A stretch of DNA of 62,573 bases from the NCBI GenBank assembly GCA_025458165.1, contig JALOTB010000015.1, forward strand, positions 1 through 62,573. Direction: 5' to 3'. This document shows positions 13,740 through 23,879 of this stretch, in pieces. Below the pieces are notes generated by a model. It worked only from the letters and a program-made list of their open reading frames with translations, ran no database searches and had not been told where the DNA came from. The translations under genes were made by a program, and so were the position numbers. The stretch's first letter is position 1. Every line of letters begins with the position of its first letter. Origin of the DNA: Chromatiaceae bacterium. Its GTDB lineage: Bacteria > Pseudomonadota > Gammaproteobacteria > Chromatiales > Chromatiaceae.

Positions 13740-14634
13740 GGTCCCAATCCCCCACCCGATGCACCTCGGGAATCAGCCGTATGCCGCTCATCGCCTCGAC
13801 CCCCGCCTGCACCCGCTCGATCAGCCGCACGATGTCGCGCGCGCTGGCGGTGCCGGTGTTGATGATGAAGTTCGCGTGCTTCTCCGAGACCTGCGCACCG
13901 CCCTCGCGCTCGCCCTTGAGCCCGGCCGCCTCGATCAGCCGCGCCGCGTGCTGTCCTGGCGGGTTGCGGAAGACCGACCCGCAGCTCGGCAGCCCGATCG
14001 GCTGGGTCTCGCCGCGGCGCTCCAGCAGCTCGCGAATGCGCTCCTGGCTGTTCGCGGCATCACCAGGCTCCAGCTCGAAGCAGGCCTCCAAGAACCACTC
14101 CCCCGGCGCCCCGCGCACCTGCCGGTAGCCGATCTCGAAGTCCTTGGGCCCGCGCACGCGGATCATCCCCCGGCGGTCGATGGTCTTGACCCGATCCACC
14201 CGCGACCAGGTGTCCCCGCCCCAGGCCCCCGCGTTCATCGCCAAGGCACCGCCGATGGTGCCGGGGATACCCGCGAGGAACTCGATCCCGACCAGGCCGA
14301 GCTTGGCCGTAAAGCGCGCCGCCTTGGCGCAGGAGACCCCGGCCTCCGCGCGGACACCGTGCTCGCCGCTGCGGGCCAGCCCGTCCAGCCGCCCCTGGGT
14401 CTCGATCACCGTCCCGGCGAAGCCTGCGTCGCTCACCAGGACGTTGCTCCCGAGTCCCAACCAGAGGAGCGGCTCCTGGGGATCGAGCCCGCGCAGGAAG
14501 GCGGCGAGGTCCGCCGCGTTCGCCGGGCGATAGAGCCGCCGCGCGGGCCCGCCGACGCGCCAGCTCGTATGGCGGGAGAGCGGCTCGTCGAGGAGCAGCT
14601 CACCGCGCAGGCTGGGGTCGTAGCCATCCGTCAT
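13729..14634 (-). CDS. murB: UDP-N-acetylmuramate dehydrogenase
   Basis: MurB reduces UDP-GlcNAc-enolpyruvate to UDP-MurNAc using FAD and NADPH. The product from ATG 14634 is 301 residues ([37 protein letters not shown]). It has the FAD-site [16 protein letters not shown], the [19 protein letters not shown] segment and the C-terminal [26 protein letters not shown] containing the catalytic Ser. The frame is open a further 39 codons to 14751 but that part is Arg/Ala/Pro-rich and not family-like. The 144-base gap to murC shows nothing else recognisable. Confidence 0.96.
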   Translation of the reverse strand: MTDGYDPSLRGELLLDEPLSRHTSWRVGGPARRLYRPANAADLAAFLRGLDPQEPLLWLGLGSNVLVSDAGFAGTVIETQGRLDGLARSGEHGVRAEAGVSCAKAARFTAKLGLVGIEFLAGIPGTIGGALAMNAGAWGGDTWSRVDRVKTIDRRGMIRVRGPKDFEIGYRQVRGAPGEWFLEACFELEPGDAANSQERIRELLERRGETQPIGLPSCGSVFRNPPGQHAARLIEAAGLKGEREGGAQVSEKHANFIINTGTASARDIVRLIERVQAGVEAMSGIRLIPEVHRVGDWDHGH

Positions 14635-14778
14635 CGCTTCGAGCGGCGCACTGGGGCGAGGCGCTGGGCGGAGGGTCTCGGCCGAGGTACCGCGGCGGCC
14701 GGGGCGAGTCGCCTGACGCGCAACGGAACAAGGCCCAGGGACTCGCCGCATCCCATGTGTAGCCGAGCGCCAAGTGGC

Positions 14779-16215
14779 TTACTCATCGCCCTTTCCTCCG
14801 TCTTGCAGCAGTCCCGGCAGACGCGCCGCCAGGGCCCCGATGTCGCCGGCCCCGAGGGTCAGGACCAGGTCGCCGTCTTCGAGTAGGTTTCCCAGCACTT
14901 TGGGGACCTCGTCGAGGTCCGCGGCAAAGACCGGGTCGACCTCGCCGCGGGCACGCACCGCGCGGCTCAGACTCCGGCCATCGGCGCCGGGGATGGGGGT
15001 CTCGCCGGCCGGGTAGACCTCGCACAGGACCAAGACGTCGGCGCTGGAGAGCACCGCGACGAAGTCCTCAAACTGCTCCTGGGTGCGGGTGTAGCGGTGG
15101 GGCTGGAAGACCAGCACCAGGCGCCGCCCAGGCCAGCCGCTGCGGGCGGCCTCCAGGGTCGCGGCGAGCTCGCGCGGATGGTGTCCGTAATCGTCGACGA
15201 GGGTCAGTCGGCGCCCGGCGGCATCGGTCAGCTCGCTGACCACGAAGCGCCGGCCAATGCCCTGGAAGCCACTGAGCGCTCGCTGGATCGCCGCGACCTC
15301 GACGCCGAGCTCCAGCCCCACAGTGATCGCGGCGAGCGCGTTCAAGACGTTGTGCCGGCCGGGCAGGTTGAGCTCGACCGGGAAAGACGGCCCGCCGACC
15401 ACCGCGACCTCGAAGTGATTGCGCAGCCCGCTCTGGCGGATGTCGAGCGCGCATACGTCGGCCTCTGGCCGGGTGCCGTAGGTGCGCATCGGCCGCGGGA
15501 TGAGCGGGGCCAGGGCACGCACCTCGTCGTCGTCGACACAGACGACGGCGAGGCCGTAGAAGGGCAGGTGGTGGAGGAACTCGGCGAAGGTCGCGCGCAG
15601 CCGGTTGAAGTCGTTGCCATAGGTGCGCATGTGGTCGGCGTCGATGTTGGTCACCACCGACAACATGGGCTGCAGATAGAGGAAGGAGGCGTCGCTCTCG
15701 TCGGCCTCGGCCACCAGGTAGCGGCTGGTCCCGAGCCGGGCATGGGCCCCCGCGCTGTTCAGCCGCCCGCCGATGACAAAGGTGGGATCGAGACCACCCT
15801 CGGCCAGGACGCTGGCCACCAGGCTGGTGGTCGTGGTCTTGCCATGGGTCCCGGCGACCGCCACGCCGTAGTAGAAGCGCATCAGCTCGGCGAGCATCTC
15901 GGCGCGTCGCACCACCGGGATTCGCCGTTCCCGGGCGGTGCGGATCTCGGGGTTGGCCTCGTCGATGGCGCTGGAGACCACCACCGCGTCGGCCCCTTCG
16001 GCCTGCTCGGCACGGTGACCGATGAAGACCTCGACGCCCAGGCGCCCCAGCCGCCGCGTGACATCGCTGGCGCGCTGGTCCGAGCCCGAGACCGCATAGC
16101 CCAGATTGGCCATGATCTCGGCGATCCCGCTCATACCCGACCCACCCACGCCGACGAAGTGCAGGCGGCGGATGCGGCCCATGCGGCTCGCCTCATGCAC
16201 CGGGGTCCGACTCAT
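14779..16215 (-). CDS. murC: UDP-N-acetylmuramate--L-alanine ligase
   Basis: MurC adds the first amino acid of the peptidoglycan stem. The 478-residue product begins [35 protein letters not shown], with the UDP-binding glycine loop, and has the Mur ligase ATP loop [13 protein letters not shown] and the C-terminal [15 protein letters not shown] and QPHRYTRT motifs. ATG at 16215 overlaps the murG stop as ATGA; an internal Met at residue 12 is an alternative start. It is in the normal dcw order. Confidence 0.97.
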   Translation of the reverse strand: MSRTPVHEASRMGRIRRLHFVGVGGSGMSGIAEIMANLGYAVSGSDQRASDVTRRLGRLGVEVFIGHRAEQAEGADAVVVSSAIDEANPEIRTARERRIPVVRRAEMLAELMRFYYGVAVAGTHGKTTTTSLVASVLAEGGLDPTFVIGGRLNSAGAHARLGTSRYLVAEADESDASFLYLQPMLSVVTNIDADHMRTYGNDFNRLRATFAEFLHHLPFYGLAVVCVDDDEVRALAPLIPRPMRTYGTRPEADVCALDIRQSGLRNHFEVAVVGGPSFPVELNLPGRHNVLNALAAITVGLELGVEVAAIQRALSGFQGIGRRFVVSELTDAAGRRLTLVDDYGHHPRELAATLEAARSGWPGRRLVLVFQPHRYTRTQEQFEDFVAVLSSADVLVLCEVYPAGETPIPGADGRSLSRAVRARGEVDPVFAADLDEVPKVLGNLLEDGDLVLTLGAGDIGALAARLPGLLQDGGKGDE

Positions 16216-17291
16216 GGCTTGCGCACCTCCCAGCAGGCCGCAGCGATACGCTCGGCGGCGTCCGGGGCGGCGCGGCGGCGGGCGGCCTCGGCCAGGGCGA
16301 GCAGCCGGGAGGGGTCGGCCAGGAGCTCGGCGAGCACGGCCGCCAAGGATCGCGGATTAAGCGCGGTCTGCGGCAGGAGCCGGGCGGCGCCCGCCTCGAC
16401 CAGATAGCGGGCGTTGCCGGTCTGGTGGTCGTCGACCGCGTGGGGATAGGGCACCAGGATCGCGCCCACCCCAGCGGCGGCCAGCTCCGAGACGGTGAGT
16501 GCCCCGGAGCGGCACACGACCAGGTCCGCCCAGGCGTAGGCGGCGGCCATGTCGTCGATGAAGGGGACCACCTCGGCCTCGACCCCCGCCTGGGCGTAGG
16601 CGGTCTCGGCGACGGCCAGGGTGCGCTCGCCCGCCTGATGGCGGATCTGCGGGCGCAGCCCCGCCGGCAGCGCGGCGACCGCCGGGGCAACCGTCTCGTT
16701 CAGTACCTGCGCCCCCAGCGAGCCACCGAGGACCAGGAGCCGACGCGGTGCGGCGCGGCCCGCCATGCGCTCGGCGGGCGAAGGCAGGGCGGCGATCTCC
16801 GGGCGCACCGGGTTGCCGCAGGCGACCGCGCCCCGACCGACGCCGAAGCTGCCGGGGAAGGCCTCGAAGACCCGGGTCGCGATGCGCGAGAGCCACTGGT
16901 TGGTGAGCCCTGGGACCCGGTTCTGCTCGTGGATCACCAAGGGGATGCCGGAGAGGCGAGCCATCAGCCCGCCTGGGCCCGAGACGAATCCGCCCATGCC
17001 GAGCACCACCTGCGGCCGGCGCCGGCGCAGTATCTGGCCCGCCTGGGCGAGGGCCCGCGCCAGCCGCCAGGGCGCAGCGAGCAGGGTCATCACCCCCTTG
17101 CCGCGCAGCCCGCCCACGGAGAGCCACTCCAGCGGGAAGCCACGGGCGGGGACCAGGCGCGCCTCCAGCCCCTGGTGCGTCCCGATCCAGAAGACCTCCA
17201 TCCCCTGCTCCCGCAGCCGGTCGGCGACCGCCAGGGCGGGGAACACGTGACCGCCGGTACCGCCTGCCATGACCGCTACGCGTGGGCCCAT
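16212..17291 (-). CDS. murG: UDP-GlcNAc : lipid I N-acetylglucosaminyltransferase
   Basis: MurG makes lipid II from lipid I on the inner face of the membrane. The 359-residue GT28 enzyme starts [38 protein letters not shown] and has the [18 protein letters not shown] and [17 protein letters not shown] loops, the [15 protein letters not shown] donor-site motif and the following [17 protein letters not shown]. It overlaps the end of ftsW by 16 nt. The same frame stays open for about 400 further codons upstream, but that part is a shadow of ftsW. Confidence 0.97.
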   Translation of the reverse strand: MGPRVAVMAGGTGGHVFPALAVADRLREQGMEVFWIGTHQGLEARLVPARGFPLEWLSVGGLRGKGVMTLLAAPWRLARALAQAGQILRRRRPQVVLGMGGFVSGPGGLMARLSGIPLVIHEQNRVPGLTNQWLSRIATRVFEAFPGSFGVGRGAVACGNPVRPEIAALPSPAERMAGRAAPRRLLVLGGSLGAQVLNETVAPAVAALPAGLRPQIRHQAGERTLAVAETAYAQAGVEAEVVPFIDDMAAAYAWADLVVCRSGALTVSELAAAGVGAILVPYPHAVDDHQTGNARYLVEAGAARLLPQTALNPRSLAAVLAELLADPSRLLALAEAARRRAAPDAAERIAAACWEVRKP

Positions 17292-18466
17292 TTGAGCCCC
17301 TCCCGCGGTCCCGCGACCGCCTCGACCTTGCGCAGCTCGTAGTCGATACGCAGCAAAAGGGCGACCGCCATGCATGCGACGATGATGCTGTTGCTGCCGT
17401 AGCTCAGGAACGGCAGCGTGAGCCCCTTGGTGGGCAGCAGCCCCACGTTGACGCCGATGTTGACCAGTGCCTGCAGCCCGATGCCGAGCGCGAATCCATG
17501 GGCAGCGTAGGCCGCAAAGCCCCAGCCCTGCCGCTCGGCGCGGGCACCGATGCGCAGGGCCCGCCAGACCACGAACGCAAAGGCCGCAATGACCGCGAGA
17601 GTCCCAACCAGACCAAACTCCTCGCCGACCACCGCGAGCAGAAAGTCGGTATGCGCCTCCGGCAGGTAGAACTGCTTCTGGATGCCGTTGCCGAGCCCCA
17701 CCCCCAGCCATTCGCCCCGGCCGAACGCGATCAGGGCCTGGGCGAGCTGGAAACCGGTGTTGAACGGGTCGTCGAAGGGGTGCAGGAAGGAGGTCACCCG
17801 CTGCAGCCGGTAGGGCTCGAGGGCGATCAGCGCCGCCAGCGCCAGGCCCACCAGGCCGAACAGCACCGTGAAGTGCAGGACCTGAACCCCGCCGAGGAAG
17901 AGGAGCCCAAGGACCGTCGCAAGCAGTACGGCAGTGGTCCCGAAGTCGGGCTGGGCCATGATCAGCGCGCTCGCCGCGACCATCAGGATCATCGGCTTGA
18001 GGAAGCCGGTGAGCCGGGTCGCGACCTCCGTGTGACGCCGAACGAGATAGCCGGAGACATAGATCACGGCAAAGAACTTCATGAGCTCCGAGCTCTGTAG
18101 GTTGAACCCGCCGACCGAGATCCAGCGGGTCGCCCCGTTCGCCGTGCGCCCCACCCCCGGCACCAACACCAGGGCCAGGAGGAACAGCCCCAGGAAGAAG
18201 AGCGCCGTGCCCCACCGCTCCCACCAGTCGAGCGGAGCAGCGAAGACCAGCAGGCCCGCGGCGAGCGCCAGCCCGAGCGCAATCAGGTGGCGGTAGGCGT
18301 AATAGAAGGGCTCGCTGAAGGTCCGGTCGGCGGTGGACAGGGAGGCCGAGGTGACCATCACCAGCCCGAAGCCGAGGAGCAGCAGGACGCACACCAAGAG
18401 CGTCCAGTCGAGCTCCGGGAGCCGGCCGCGGCGCCGCCGCGTCTGGGTGAGGGCCTCGGGGCTCAT
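17276..18466 (-). CDS. ftsW: SEDS peptidoglycan glycosyltransferase FtsW
   Basis: FtsW is the division-specific SEDS glycan polymerase that works with FtsI. The 396-residue product is strongly hydrophobic with about ten membrane segments. It shows the family features GRTANGATRWISVGGFNLQSSELMKFF, QPDFGTTAVLL, HTDFLLAVVGEEFGLVG and the C-terminal GLTLPFLSYGSNSIIVACMAVALLLRI. Its ATG at 18466 overlaps the murD stop as ATGA. Division-specific rather than RodA-like is inferred from the dcw position. Confidence 0.97.
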   Translation of the reverse strand: MSPEALTQTRRRRGRLPELDWTLLVCVLLLLGFGLVMVTSASLSTADRTFSEPFYYAYRHLIALGLALAAGLLVFAAPLDWWERWGTALFFLGLFLLALVLVPGVGRTANGATRWISVGGFNLQSSELMKFFAVIYVSGYLVRRHTEVATRLTGFLKPMILMVAASALIMAQPDFGTTAVLLATVLGLLFLGGVQVLHFTVLFGLVGLALAALIALEPYRLQRVTSFLHPFDDPFNTGFQLAQALIAFGRGEWLGVGLGNGIQKQFYLPEAHTDFLLAVVGEEFGLVGTLAVIAAFAFVVWRALRIGARAERQGWGFAAYAAHGFALGIGLQALVNIGVNVGLLPTKGLTLPFLSYGSNSIIVACMAVALLLRIDYELRKVEAVAGPREGLKWAHA

Positions 18467-19833
18467 GGCGCGAGCCGCCCGACCGCGGCGGCAAAGACCC
18501 GCCCGCGGTGCTCGTAGTTGTCGAACATATCGAAGCTCGCGCAGGCCGGGGAGAGCAGCACGCAGTCCCCCTCGCGGGCCGCCCCGGCGGCGAGTCGCAC
18601 GGCGGCGTCCATGTCCTTGGCAGGCAGGAGCGGCACCCGGCCTCTCAGGACCTGCTCCAGCAGGGGCGCGTCGCGGCCGATCAGCACCACCGCTCGGGCG
18701 AGGGCCTCGACCGTCGGCGCGAGCGGGGCGAAGTCCGCCCCCTTGCCGTCGCCGCCGGCGATGAGGACGGCGCGCGCCGAGCCCCTCGGGTCGACCAGCC
18801 CCTCCAGGGCGGCGATGGTCGCACCCGGGTTGGTCCCCTTGGAGTCGTCGTACCAGCGCACCCCGTCGATCTCGGCGACCAGCTCGGTGCGGTGGGGCAG
18901 ACCACCAAAGGTGCGCAGGGCCCCGCGCACGGCGTCGAGCGGCAGGCCCGCGGCCTCGCCCAAGGCGATCGCCGCCAGGGCGTTGGCCAGGTTGTGGCGC
19001 CCGCTGAGCGCGACCTCGCGCGCCGGCACCAGGGGTGTGGAGCCACGCGCCAGCCAGGTCTCGCCGTCCCGCTCGTGTAGACCGTAATCCTCGGGGCGCT
19101 GGGGAGGGCCGAGGGTGAAGCCGACTACCCGCGTCTCGGGTGCCGCCATGGCGCAGACCAGCGGGTCATCACGATTGACCACCGCGGTCTCGGCACCGGC
19201 GAGGGCGCGCGCCTTAGCGGCGGCGTAGGCGGGAAGACTCGGATAGCGGTCCATGTGATCGGCGCTGAGATTGAGCACCGTCGCGGCCTTGGCCCGCAGG
19301 CTGGTGGTGGTCTCGAGCTGGAAGCTGGAGAGCTCGAGGACGTAGAGCTCGACGGCGTCGCTCAAGAGATCGAGCGCCGGGTCGCCCAGGTTGCCACCCA
19401 CCGCCACGCGCACCCCGGCGAGCTGGGCCATGCGCCCGAGCAGCGTGGTGACCGTGCTCTTGCCGTTGGAGCCGGTAATGGCGACGACCGGGGCCTTGGC
19501 GGCGCGCGCGAAGAGCTCGATGTCGCCGAGGACGGGGACTCCGCGGGCGACGGCGGCGACCACCAGGGGCTCGGCGAGCGGGACCCCCGGGCTCAGGATC
19601 AGCCGCTCGGCGGCGGCGAAGACCTCGGGCGCGAAGCCGCCGACGAATACCGCGACGTCCGGCATCTGCTCGCGCAGCGCGGCGAGCCCCGGCGGATTCG
19701 GCCGCGAGTCGGTGACCGCCACCGCCACGCCCTGGGCGCGGAGATAACGGGCACAGGACAGGCCCGTCTTGCCAAGCCCGACGATCAGGGTCTTGGCGGG
19801 CGACTCTCGGGTCAGATCGGGCGTCGCGCTCAT
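18463..19833 (-). CDS. murD: UDP-N-acetylmuramoyl-L-alanine--D-glutamate ligase
   Basis: MurD adds D-Glu to UDP-MurNAc-L-Ala. The product is 456 residues from ATG 19833 ([42 protein letters not shown]). It has the ATP loop [37 protein letters not shown] with the conserved His, and the [29 protein letters not shown] segment. The start overlaps the mraY stop as ATGA. The frame is open well upstream, but that part is mraY read out of frame. Confidence 0.97.
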   Translation of the reverse strand: MSATPDLTRESPAKTLIVGLGKTGLSCARYLRAQGVAVAVTDSRPNPPGLAALREQMPDVAVFVGGFAPEVFAAAERLILSPGVPLAEPLVVAAVARGVPVLGDIELFARAAKAPVVAITGSNGKSTVTTLLGRMAQLAGVRVAVGGNLGDPALDLLSDAVELYVLELSSFQLETTTSLRAKAATVLNLSADHMDRYPSLPAYAAAKARALAGAETAVVNRDDPLVCAMAAPETRVVGFTLGPPQRPEDYGLHERDGETWLARGSTPLVPAREVALSGRHNLANALAAIALGEAAGLPLDAVRGALRTFGGLPHRTELVAEIDGVRWYDDSKGTNPGATIAALEGLVDPRGSARAVLIAGGDGKGADFAPLAPTVEALARAVVLIGRDAPLLEQVLRGRVPLLPAKDMDAAVRLAAGAAREGDCVLLSPACASFDMFDNYEHRGRVFAAAVGRLAP

Positions 19834-20912
19834 CGGATCTTCAGGCTCGCGAGCCCGATCAGGACCAGGATCACGGTGATGATCCAGAAGCGCACGATCA
19901 CCCGCGGCTCCGGCCAGCCCTTGAGCTCGAAGTGGTGGTGCAGCGGGGCCATGCGGAAGATCCGCCGGCCGGTGAGCTTGAAGGACGCGACCTGGAGCAT
20001 CACCGAAAGGGTCTCGGCGACGAAGACCCCGCCCATGATCAGGAGCACCAGCTCCTGGCGCGAGGTGACCGCCACCAGCCCGAGGGCCGCCCCCAGGGCC
20101 AGTGCCCCGACGTCGCCCATGAAGACCTGGGCCGGATAGGTGTTGAACCAGAGGAAGCCGAGCCCCGCCCCGACCAGGGCCCCGCAGAAGACCACCAGCT
20201 CGCCGACACCCGGGACATAAGGGATCTTGAGGTAGGCCGAGATCTCGACGTGGCCGGCGGCGTAGGTGAAGACGCCGAGCGCCCCGCACACCAGCACGGT
20301 CGGCAAGACCGCCAGGCCGTCCAGGCCGTCGGTCAGGTTGACCGCGTTGCTCGAGCCCACGATCACCAGGTAGGTGAGCAGGATGAACCAGGGACCGAGC
20401 TGGATGGAGACGTCCTTGAGATAGGGGATCAGGAGCGCCGTCTCGGCCGGCGTGGTCGCTATCGCGTAGAGATAGACCGCGGCGGCCAGCCCGACGACCG
20501 ACTGCCAGAGGTACTTGTAGCGGGCCGCCAGCCCGCGCGGGTTCTTGAGGACCAGCTTCTTGTAGTCGTCGACCAGGCCGATGGCCCCGAAGGCCAGGGT
20601 GGCGAGCAGCACCAACCAGACGTAGCGGTTGCCCAGATCCGCCCAGAGGAGCGTGCTCACCGCGACCGCCACCAGCATCAGGGCCCCGCCCATGGTCGGC
20701 GTGCCGGCCTTGGAGAGGTGGCTCTGCGGGCCGTCGTCGCGCACGGTCTGGCCGATCTTGTAGCGGCGCAGACGCCGGATCATGGCCGGACCGACGACGA
20801 AGGAGATCAGGAGCGCCGTGAGGACCGCCAGGATCCCGCGCAGGGTGATGTAGCGGAAGACGGTGAACCCGCTCTCGTAGCGCACCAGCCACTCGGTGAG
20901 GTAGAGCAGCAT
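19830..20912 (-). CDS. mraY: Phospho-N-acetylmuramoyl-pentapeptide transferase
   Basis: MraY makes lipid I by moving phospho-MurNAc-pentapeptide to undecaprenyl phosphate. The 360-residue integral membrane protein starts [35 protein letters not shown] and contains [27 protein letters not shown], the catalytic-loop [35 protein letters not shown] and the C-terminal [37 protein letters not shown] at 20912 is one base after the murF stop. A frame extension to 20942 is less likely. Confidence 0.97.
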   Translation of the reverse strand: MLLYLTEWLVRYESGFTVFRYITLRGILAVLTALLISFVVGPAMIRRLRRYKIGQTVRDDGPQSHLSKAGTPTMGGALMLVAVAVSTLLWADLGNRYVWLVLLATLAFGAIGLVDDYKKLVLKNPRGLAARYKYLWQSVVGLAAAVYLYAIATTPAETALLIPYLKDVSIQLGPWFILLTYLVIVGSSNAVNLTDGLDGLAVLPTVLVCGALGVFTYAAGHVEISAYLKIPYVPGVGELVVFCGALVGAGLGFLWFNTYPAQVFMGDVGALALGAALGLVAVTSRQELVLLIMGGVFVAETLSVMLQVASFKLTGRRIFRMAPLHHHFELKGWPEPRVIVRFWIITVILVLIGLASLKIR

Positions 20913-20913
20913 C

Positions 20914-22332
20914 TCAGCCTCTCGCCTCCCCGCAGAGCGCATCGGCGACCCGGTCCATCGCCGCCAGCCGCGACCCCTTCACCAAGACCAGATCGCCCGA
21001 GGCCAGGTCACCGCGCAGGGCCGCGATCAGGCCCGCCTGGTCGGTGAAATGCCGACCCCCGCGGCCGAAGCCCGCCACCGCCTCGGCGCAGAGGTCGCCC
21101 ACGGCGTACAGGGTGTCGACGCCGGCCGCGCGGGCGGCCTCGCCCATCTCGCGGTGCAGCCGGCTGGCCTCGGGCCCAAGCTCACCGAGGTCGCCGAGCA
21201 CCAGCCAGTGGCGCCCGGGCAAGGCGGTAAGGACCGCGATGGCGGCGAGCAGGGAGTCGGGATTGGCGTTGTAGCTGTCGTCGATCACGCGAACGCCGCC
21301 CAGACCCTGGCGCGGGCAGAGTCGGCCCGGCACGGGCCGCAGCCCGGCGAGCCCGGCCCGCAGGGCCCCCTGGTCAATGCCTAGGGCCCGCGCCACCGCG
21401 GCGGCCATCAGTGCATTGCGCACGTTGTGCGCCCCGGCCAGCGGCAGCGCCAGGTCGAGGACCTGGCCGTCGCTGACCAGGGTGAAGCGGGTGCGGAAGC
21501 CCTCGGCGTCCCAGGTGGTGGTCGTCTCGGCCCCGGCGCGCAGGCTCGCACCGGCGTCGGGACCGCAGGTGAGGAGCCGCCGGGCACCCGCGAGCTTGCG
21601 CCAGAGCGGCGTGTACGGCGAGTCCGAGGGGACGATGAAGGTCCCGTCCGGGGGCAGACCGCGGGCGATCTCCCCCTTGCCGCGGGCGACCCCTTCGAGG
21701 CTGCCGAAGCCCTCCAGGTGGGCGCGCCCGGCGTTGGTGATCAGGGCGACCTCGGGGCGGGCGATGTCGGTCAGGTAGCCGATCTCGCCCAGATGGTTGG
21801 CACCCATCTCGAGGACCAGGTAGTCCTCGTCGCGCGCCGCGAGCAGGGTCAGCGGCATACCGATGTCGTTGTTGAGATTGCCGCGCGTCGCGCGCACCCG
21901 GCCGGCCTCGCCGAGCACGGCGGCGACCATCTCCTTGCAGGTGGTCTTGCCGTTGCTGCCGGTGATCGCGACCACCCGACCGGTGAAGCCGTCCCGCCAG
22001 GCGGCGGCGAGCCGCCCGAGGGCGAGGCGGGTGTCGTCCACCACCCACTGGCTCAGGGGGGCATCGACCGGGTGCTCGACCAGGGCGGCGACGGCCCCGT
22101 TGGCCGCTGCCTGGGCGACGAAGTCGTGCCCGTCGAAGCGCACACCGCGCAGCGCCACGTAGAGCGCTCCGCTGCCATCGCGACGCCCGTCGGTCACGAC
22201 CCCGGTGAAGACCGCATCAGCATCGACCACACGGCCACCCACGCGGGCCGCGGCATCGGAAAGTGACCAGCGCATCTCCCGCTGGGGATTGCGGATTTCG
22301 GAGTGCGGATTGGGGGCTGCCGGGCGGGTCAT
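20914..22332 (-). CDS. murF: UDP-N-acetylmuramoyl-tripeptide--D-Ala-D-Ala ligase
   Basis: MurF completes the UDP-MurNAc-pentapeptide. The core begins [31 protein letters not shown] and has the ATP loop [18 protein letters not shown] and [16 protein letters not shown]. Two starts are possible. ATG 22332 overlaps the murE stop as ATGA and gives 472 residues, but the first 19 ([19 protein letters not shown]) are largely encoded by a tandem heptanucleotide repeat. ATG 22275 gives 453 residues and matches where family homology starts. Coupling favours 22332, homology favours 22275; either way the enzyme core is intact. Confidence 0.95.
   Translation of the reverse strand: MTRPAAPNPHSEIRNPQREMRWSLSDAAARVGGRVVDADAVFTGVVTDGRRDGSGALYVALRGVRFDGHDFVAQAAANGAVAALVEHPVDAPLSQWVVDDTRLALGRLAAAWRDGFTGRVVAITGSNGKTTCKEMVAAVLGEAGRVRATRGNLNNDIGMPLTLLAARDEDYLVLEMGANHLGEIGYLTDIARPEVALITNAGRAHLEGFGSLEGVARGKGEIARGLPPDGTFIVPSDSPYTPLWRKLAGARRLLTCGPDAGASLRAGAETTTTWDAEGFRTRFTLVSDGQVLDLALPLAGAHNVRNALMAAAVARALGIDQGALRAGLAGLRPVPGRLCPRQGLGGVRVIDDSYNANPDSLLAAIAVLTALPGRHWLVLGDLGELGPEASRLHREMGEAARAAGVDTLYAVGDLCAEAVAGFGRGGRHFTDQAGLIAALRGDLASGDLVLVKGSRLAAMDRVADALCGEARG
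22287..22321. repeat. Tandem heptanucleotide repeat (GATTNCG type) at the murE/murF junction
   Basis: The plus strand reads GATTGCG, GATTTCG, GAGTGCG, GATTGGG, GGCTGCC in register with period 7. The array lies between the ATGA overlap of murE/murF and the first conserved residues of MurF, so it is translated in frame on the minus strand as the [10 protein letters not shown] peptide if the upstream start is used. Confidence 0.75.
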
Positions 22333-23879
22333 GGTGCCACCCTCCCCGACCCACGGCGCTCGGCCAGCGCCTGCTGGACCTGGGCGCGGTCGCTGAAGTG
22401 GACCTTGAGCTCGCCCATGTCCTGGGTCGTCTCGTGGCCCTTGCCCGCAATGAGGATCAGATCCTGCGCGGAGGCGGTCGCGATGGCGAGTCGGATCGCG
22501 AGCCCGCGCTGGCGCTCAACGCGCGCGCCCTCGGGCCGCTGCATGCCGGCGAGGATCTCGTCGATGATGACCCCGCCGTCCTCTCGGCGCGGGTTGTCGT
22601 CGGTGACGATCAGACCATCGGCAAGACGCTCGGCGATCGCCCCCATCAGCGGGCGCTTGCCGCGATCGCGCTCCCCGCCGCAGCCGAAGACGCAGGTGAG
22701 CCGACCGCGACAGTGCCCGCGCAGGGCCAGAAGGGCCTGCTCCAGTGCGTCGGGGGTATGGGCGTAGTCGACCACGACGCTGGGCAGACCATCGCCACCG
22801 AAGCGCTCCATGCGTCCGGCCACCCCCTGAACGCGGGCGAGCTCACGGAGCGCCGCCTCGAGCACGTGCCCGCGGGCGAGGAGCAGGGCGAGCACGGCGA
22901 GCAGATTGGCGGCGTTGAAGCGCCCGAGGAGCCCCACCTCGAGCTCGCCACTGCCGAAACTGGTCTCGATGTGAAGCCGAAGCCCGGCGGGGAGCGGCTC
23001 GATGGCCCGGGCCAAGACCCAGAGGTCGCACCCCGCCGGGGCGACCGCATCGGGCCGGGTGCCGTAGCAGGCGACCCGCACCCCAGGCGCGAGCCCGGCC
23101 TGGAGCTCGGCGCTCAGGGGGTCGTCCTGATTGAGGACCGCCCAGGCGAGCCCCCGTTTCTGGAACAGCCGCGCCTTGGCCGCCGCGTAGGCTGCCATGT
23201 CGCCGTGATAGTCGAGGTGGTCGCGGCTGAGGTTGGTGAAGACGGCATGGCGGAAGCGCACCGCCTCGACCCGTCCTTGGTCCAGGGCATGCGAGGACAC
23301 CTCCATCGCCACGGCCCCAGCGCCGCGGGCGCGCAGCCAGGCCAGGGTCTCCTGCAGACGCACCGGGTCGGGGGTGGTGTGGGTGCTGGGGGCGAGGTCT
23401 CCGGGGAAGCCGCTGCCCAGGGTGCCGATGATCCCACAGGCGAGCTGCGGCGCCAGGGCCTGGGCGAGGTAGTGGGTGACGCTCGTCTTGCCGTTGGTGC
23501 CAGTGACCCCGATCACCTCCAGCGCGACGCTCGGCGCGCCGTAGAAGCGATGGGCCAGGGCGCTCGCCTGGCGGCCGAGCGCCGCAACCGGGACGACCGG
23601 CAGGCGCAGGCGGCGCCCCAGGCCAGCGATCGTCTCAGGGTCCCAGCGCTCGTCGGGCTCGGCGAGGATGGCAGCGGCCCCGCGCCGGCAGGCCTCGTCG
23701 GCAAAGTCCAGGCCGTGACGCGCCCCACCCCGGCAGGCGAGGAAGAGATCGCCCGGCCCCAGCGCACGGCTGTCGAGCCCGAGCCCGCCGATCAGGACGT
23801 CGCCCACCGGCGGCTCGGCGATCCCGGCGAGCAGGTCGGCCAACCGCCAGGCTCGGCCGGCACGCGGCAGGGCCATCAT
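22329..23879 (-). CDS. murE: UDP-MurNAc-tripeptide synthetase (meso-diaminopimelate adding)
   Basis: MurE adds the third stem residue. The 516-residue product has the ATP loop IGVTGTNGKTSVTHYLAQAL, the HTTPDPVRLQ segment that contacts the UDP-MurNAc moiety, FTNLSRDHLDYHGDM, and the motif VTDDNPRRED, whose DNPR signature marks meso-DAP rather than lysine specificity. This fits a Gram-negative type wall. ATG 23879 overlaps the ftsI stop as ATGA. Confidence 0.97.
   Translation of the reverse strand: MMALPRAGRAWRLADLLAGIAEPPVGDVLIGGLGLDSRALGPGDLFLACRGGARHGLDFADEACRRGAAAILAEPDERWDPETIAGLGRRLRLPVVPVAALGRQASALAHRFYGAPSVALEVIGVTGTNGKTSVTHYLAQALAPQLACGIIGTLGSGFPGDLAPSTHTTPDPVRLQETLAWLRARGAGAVAMEVSSHALDQGRVEAVRFRHAVFTNLSRDHLDYHGDMAAYAAAKARLFQKRGLAWAVLNQDDPLSAELQAGLAPGVRVACYGTRPDAVAPAGCDLWVLARAIEPLPAGLRLHIETSFGSGELEVGLLGRFNAANLLAVLALLLARGHVLEAALRELARVQGVAGRMERFGGDGLPSVVVDYAHTPDALEQALLALRGHCRGRLTCVFGCGGERDRGKRPLMGAIAERLADGLIVTDDNPRREDGGVIIDEILAGMQRPEGARVERQRGLAIRLAIATASAQDLILIAGKGHETTQDMGELKVHFSDRAQVQQALAERRGSGRVAP

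Noticed and set aside
17292..18494. Upstream extension of the murG frame by about 400 codons
   Set aside because: It overlaps all of ftsW in another frame; MurG homology starts at [15 protein letters not shown] (17291).
19834..20892. Upstream extension of the murD frame by about 350 codons
   Set aside because: Out-of-frame reading of mraY; MurD homology starts at 19833.
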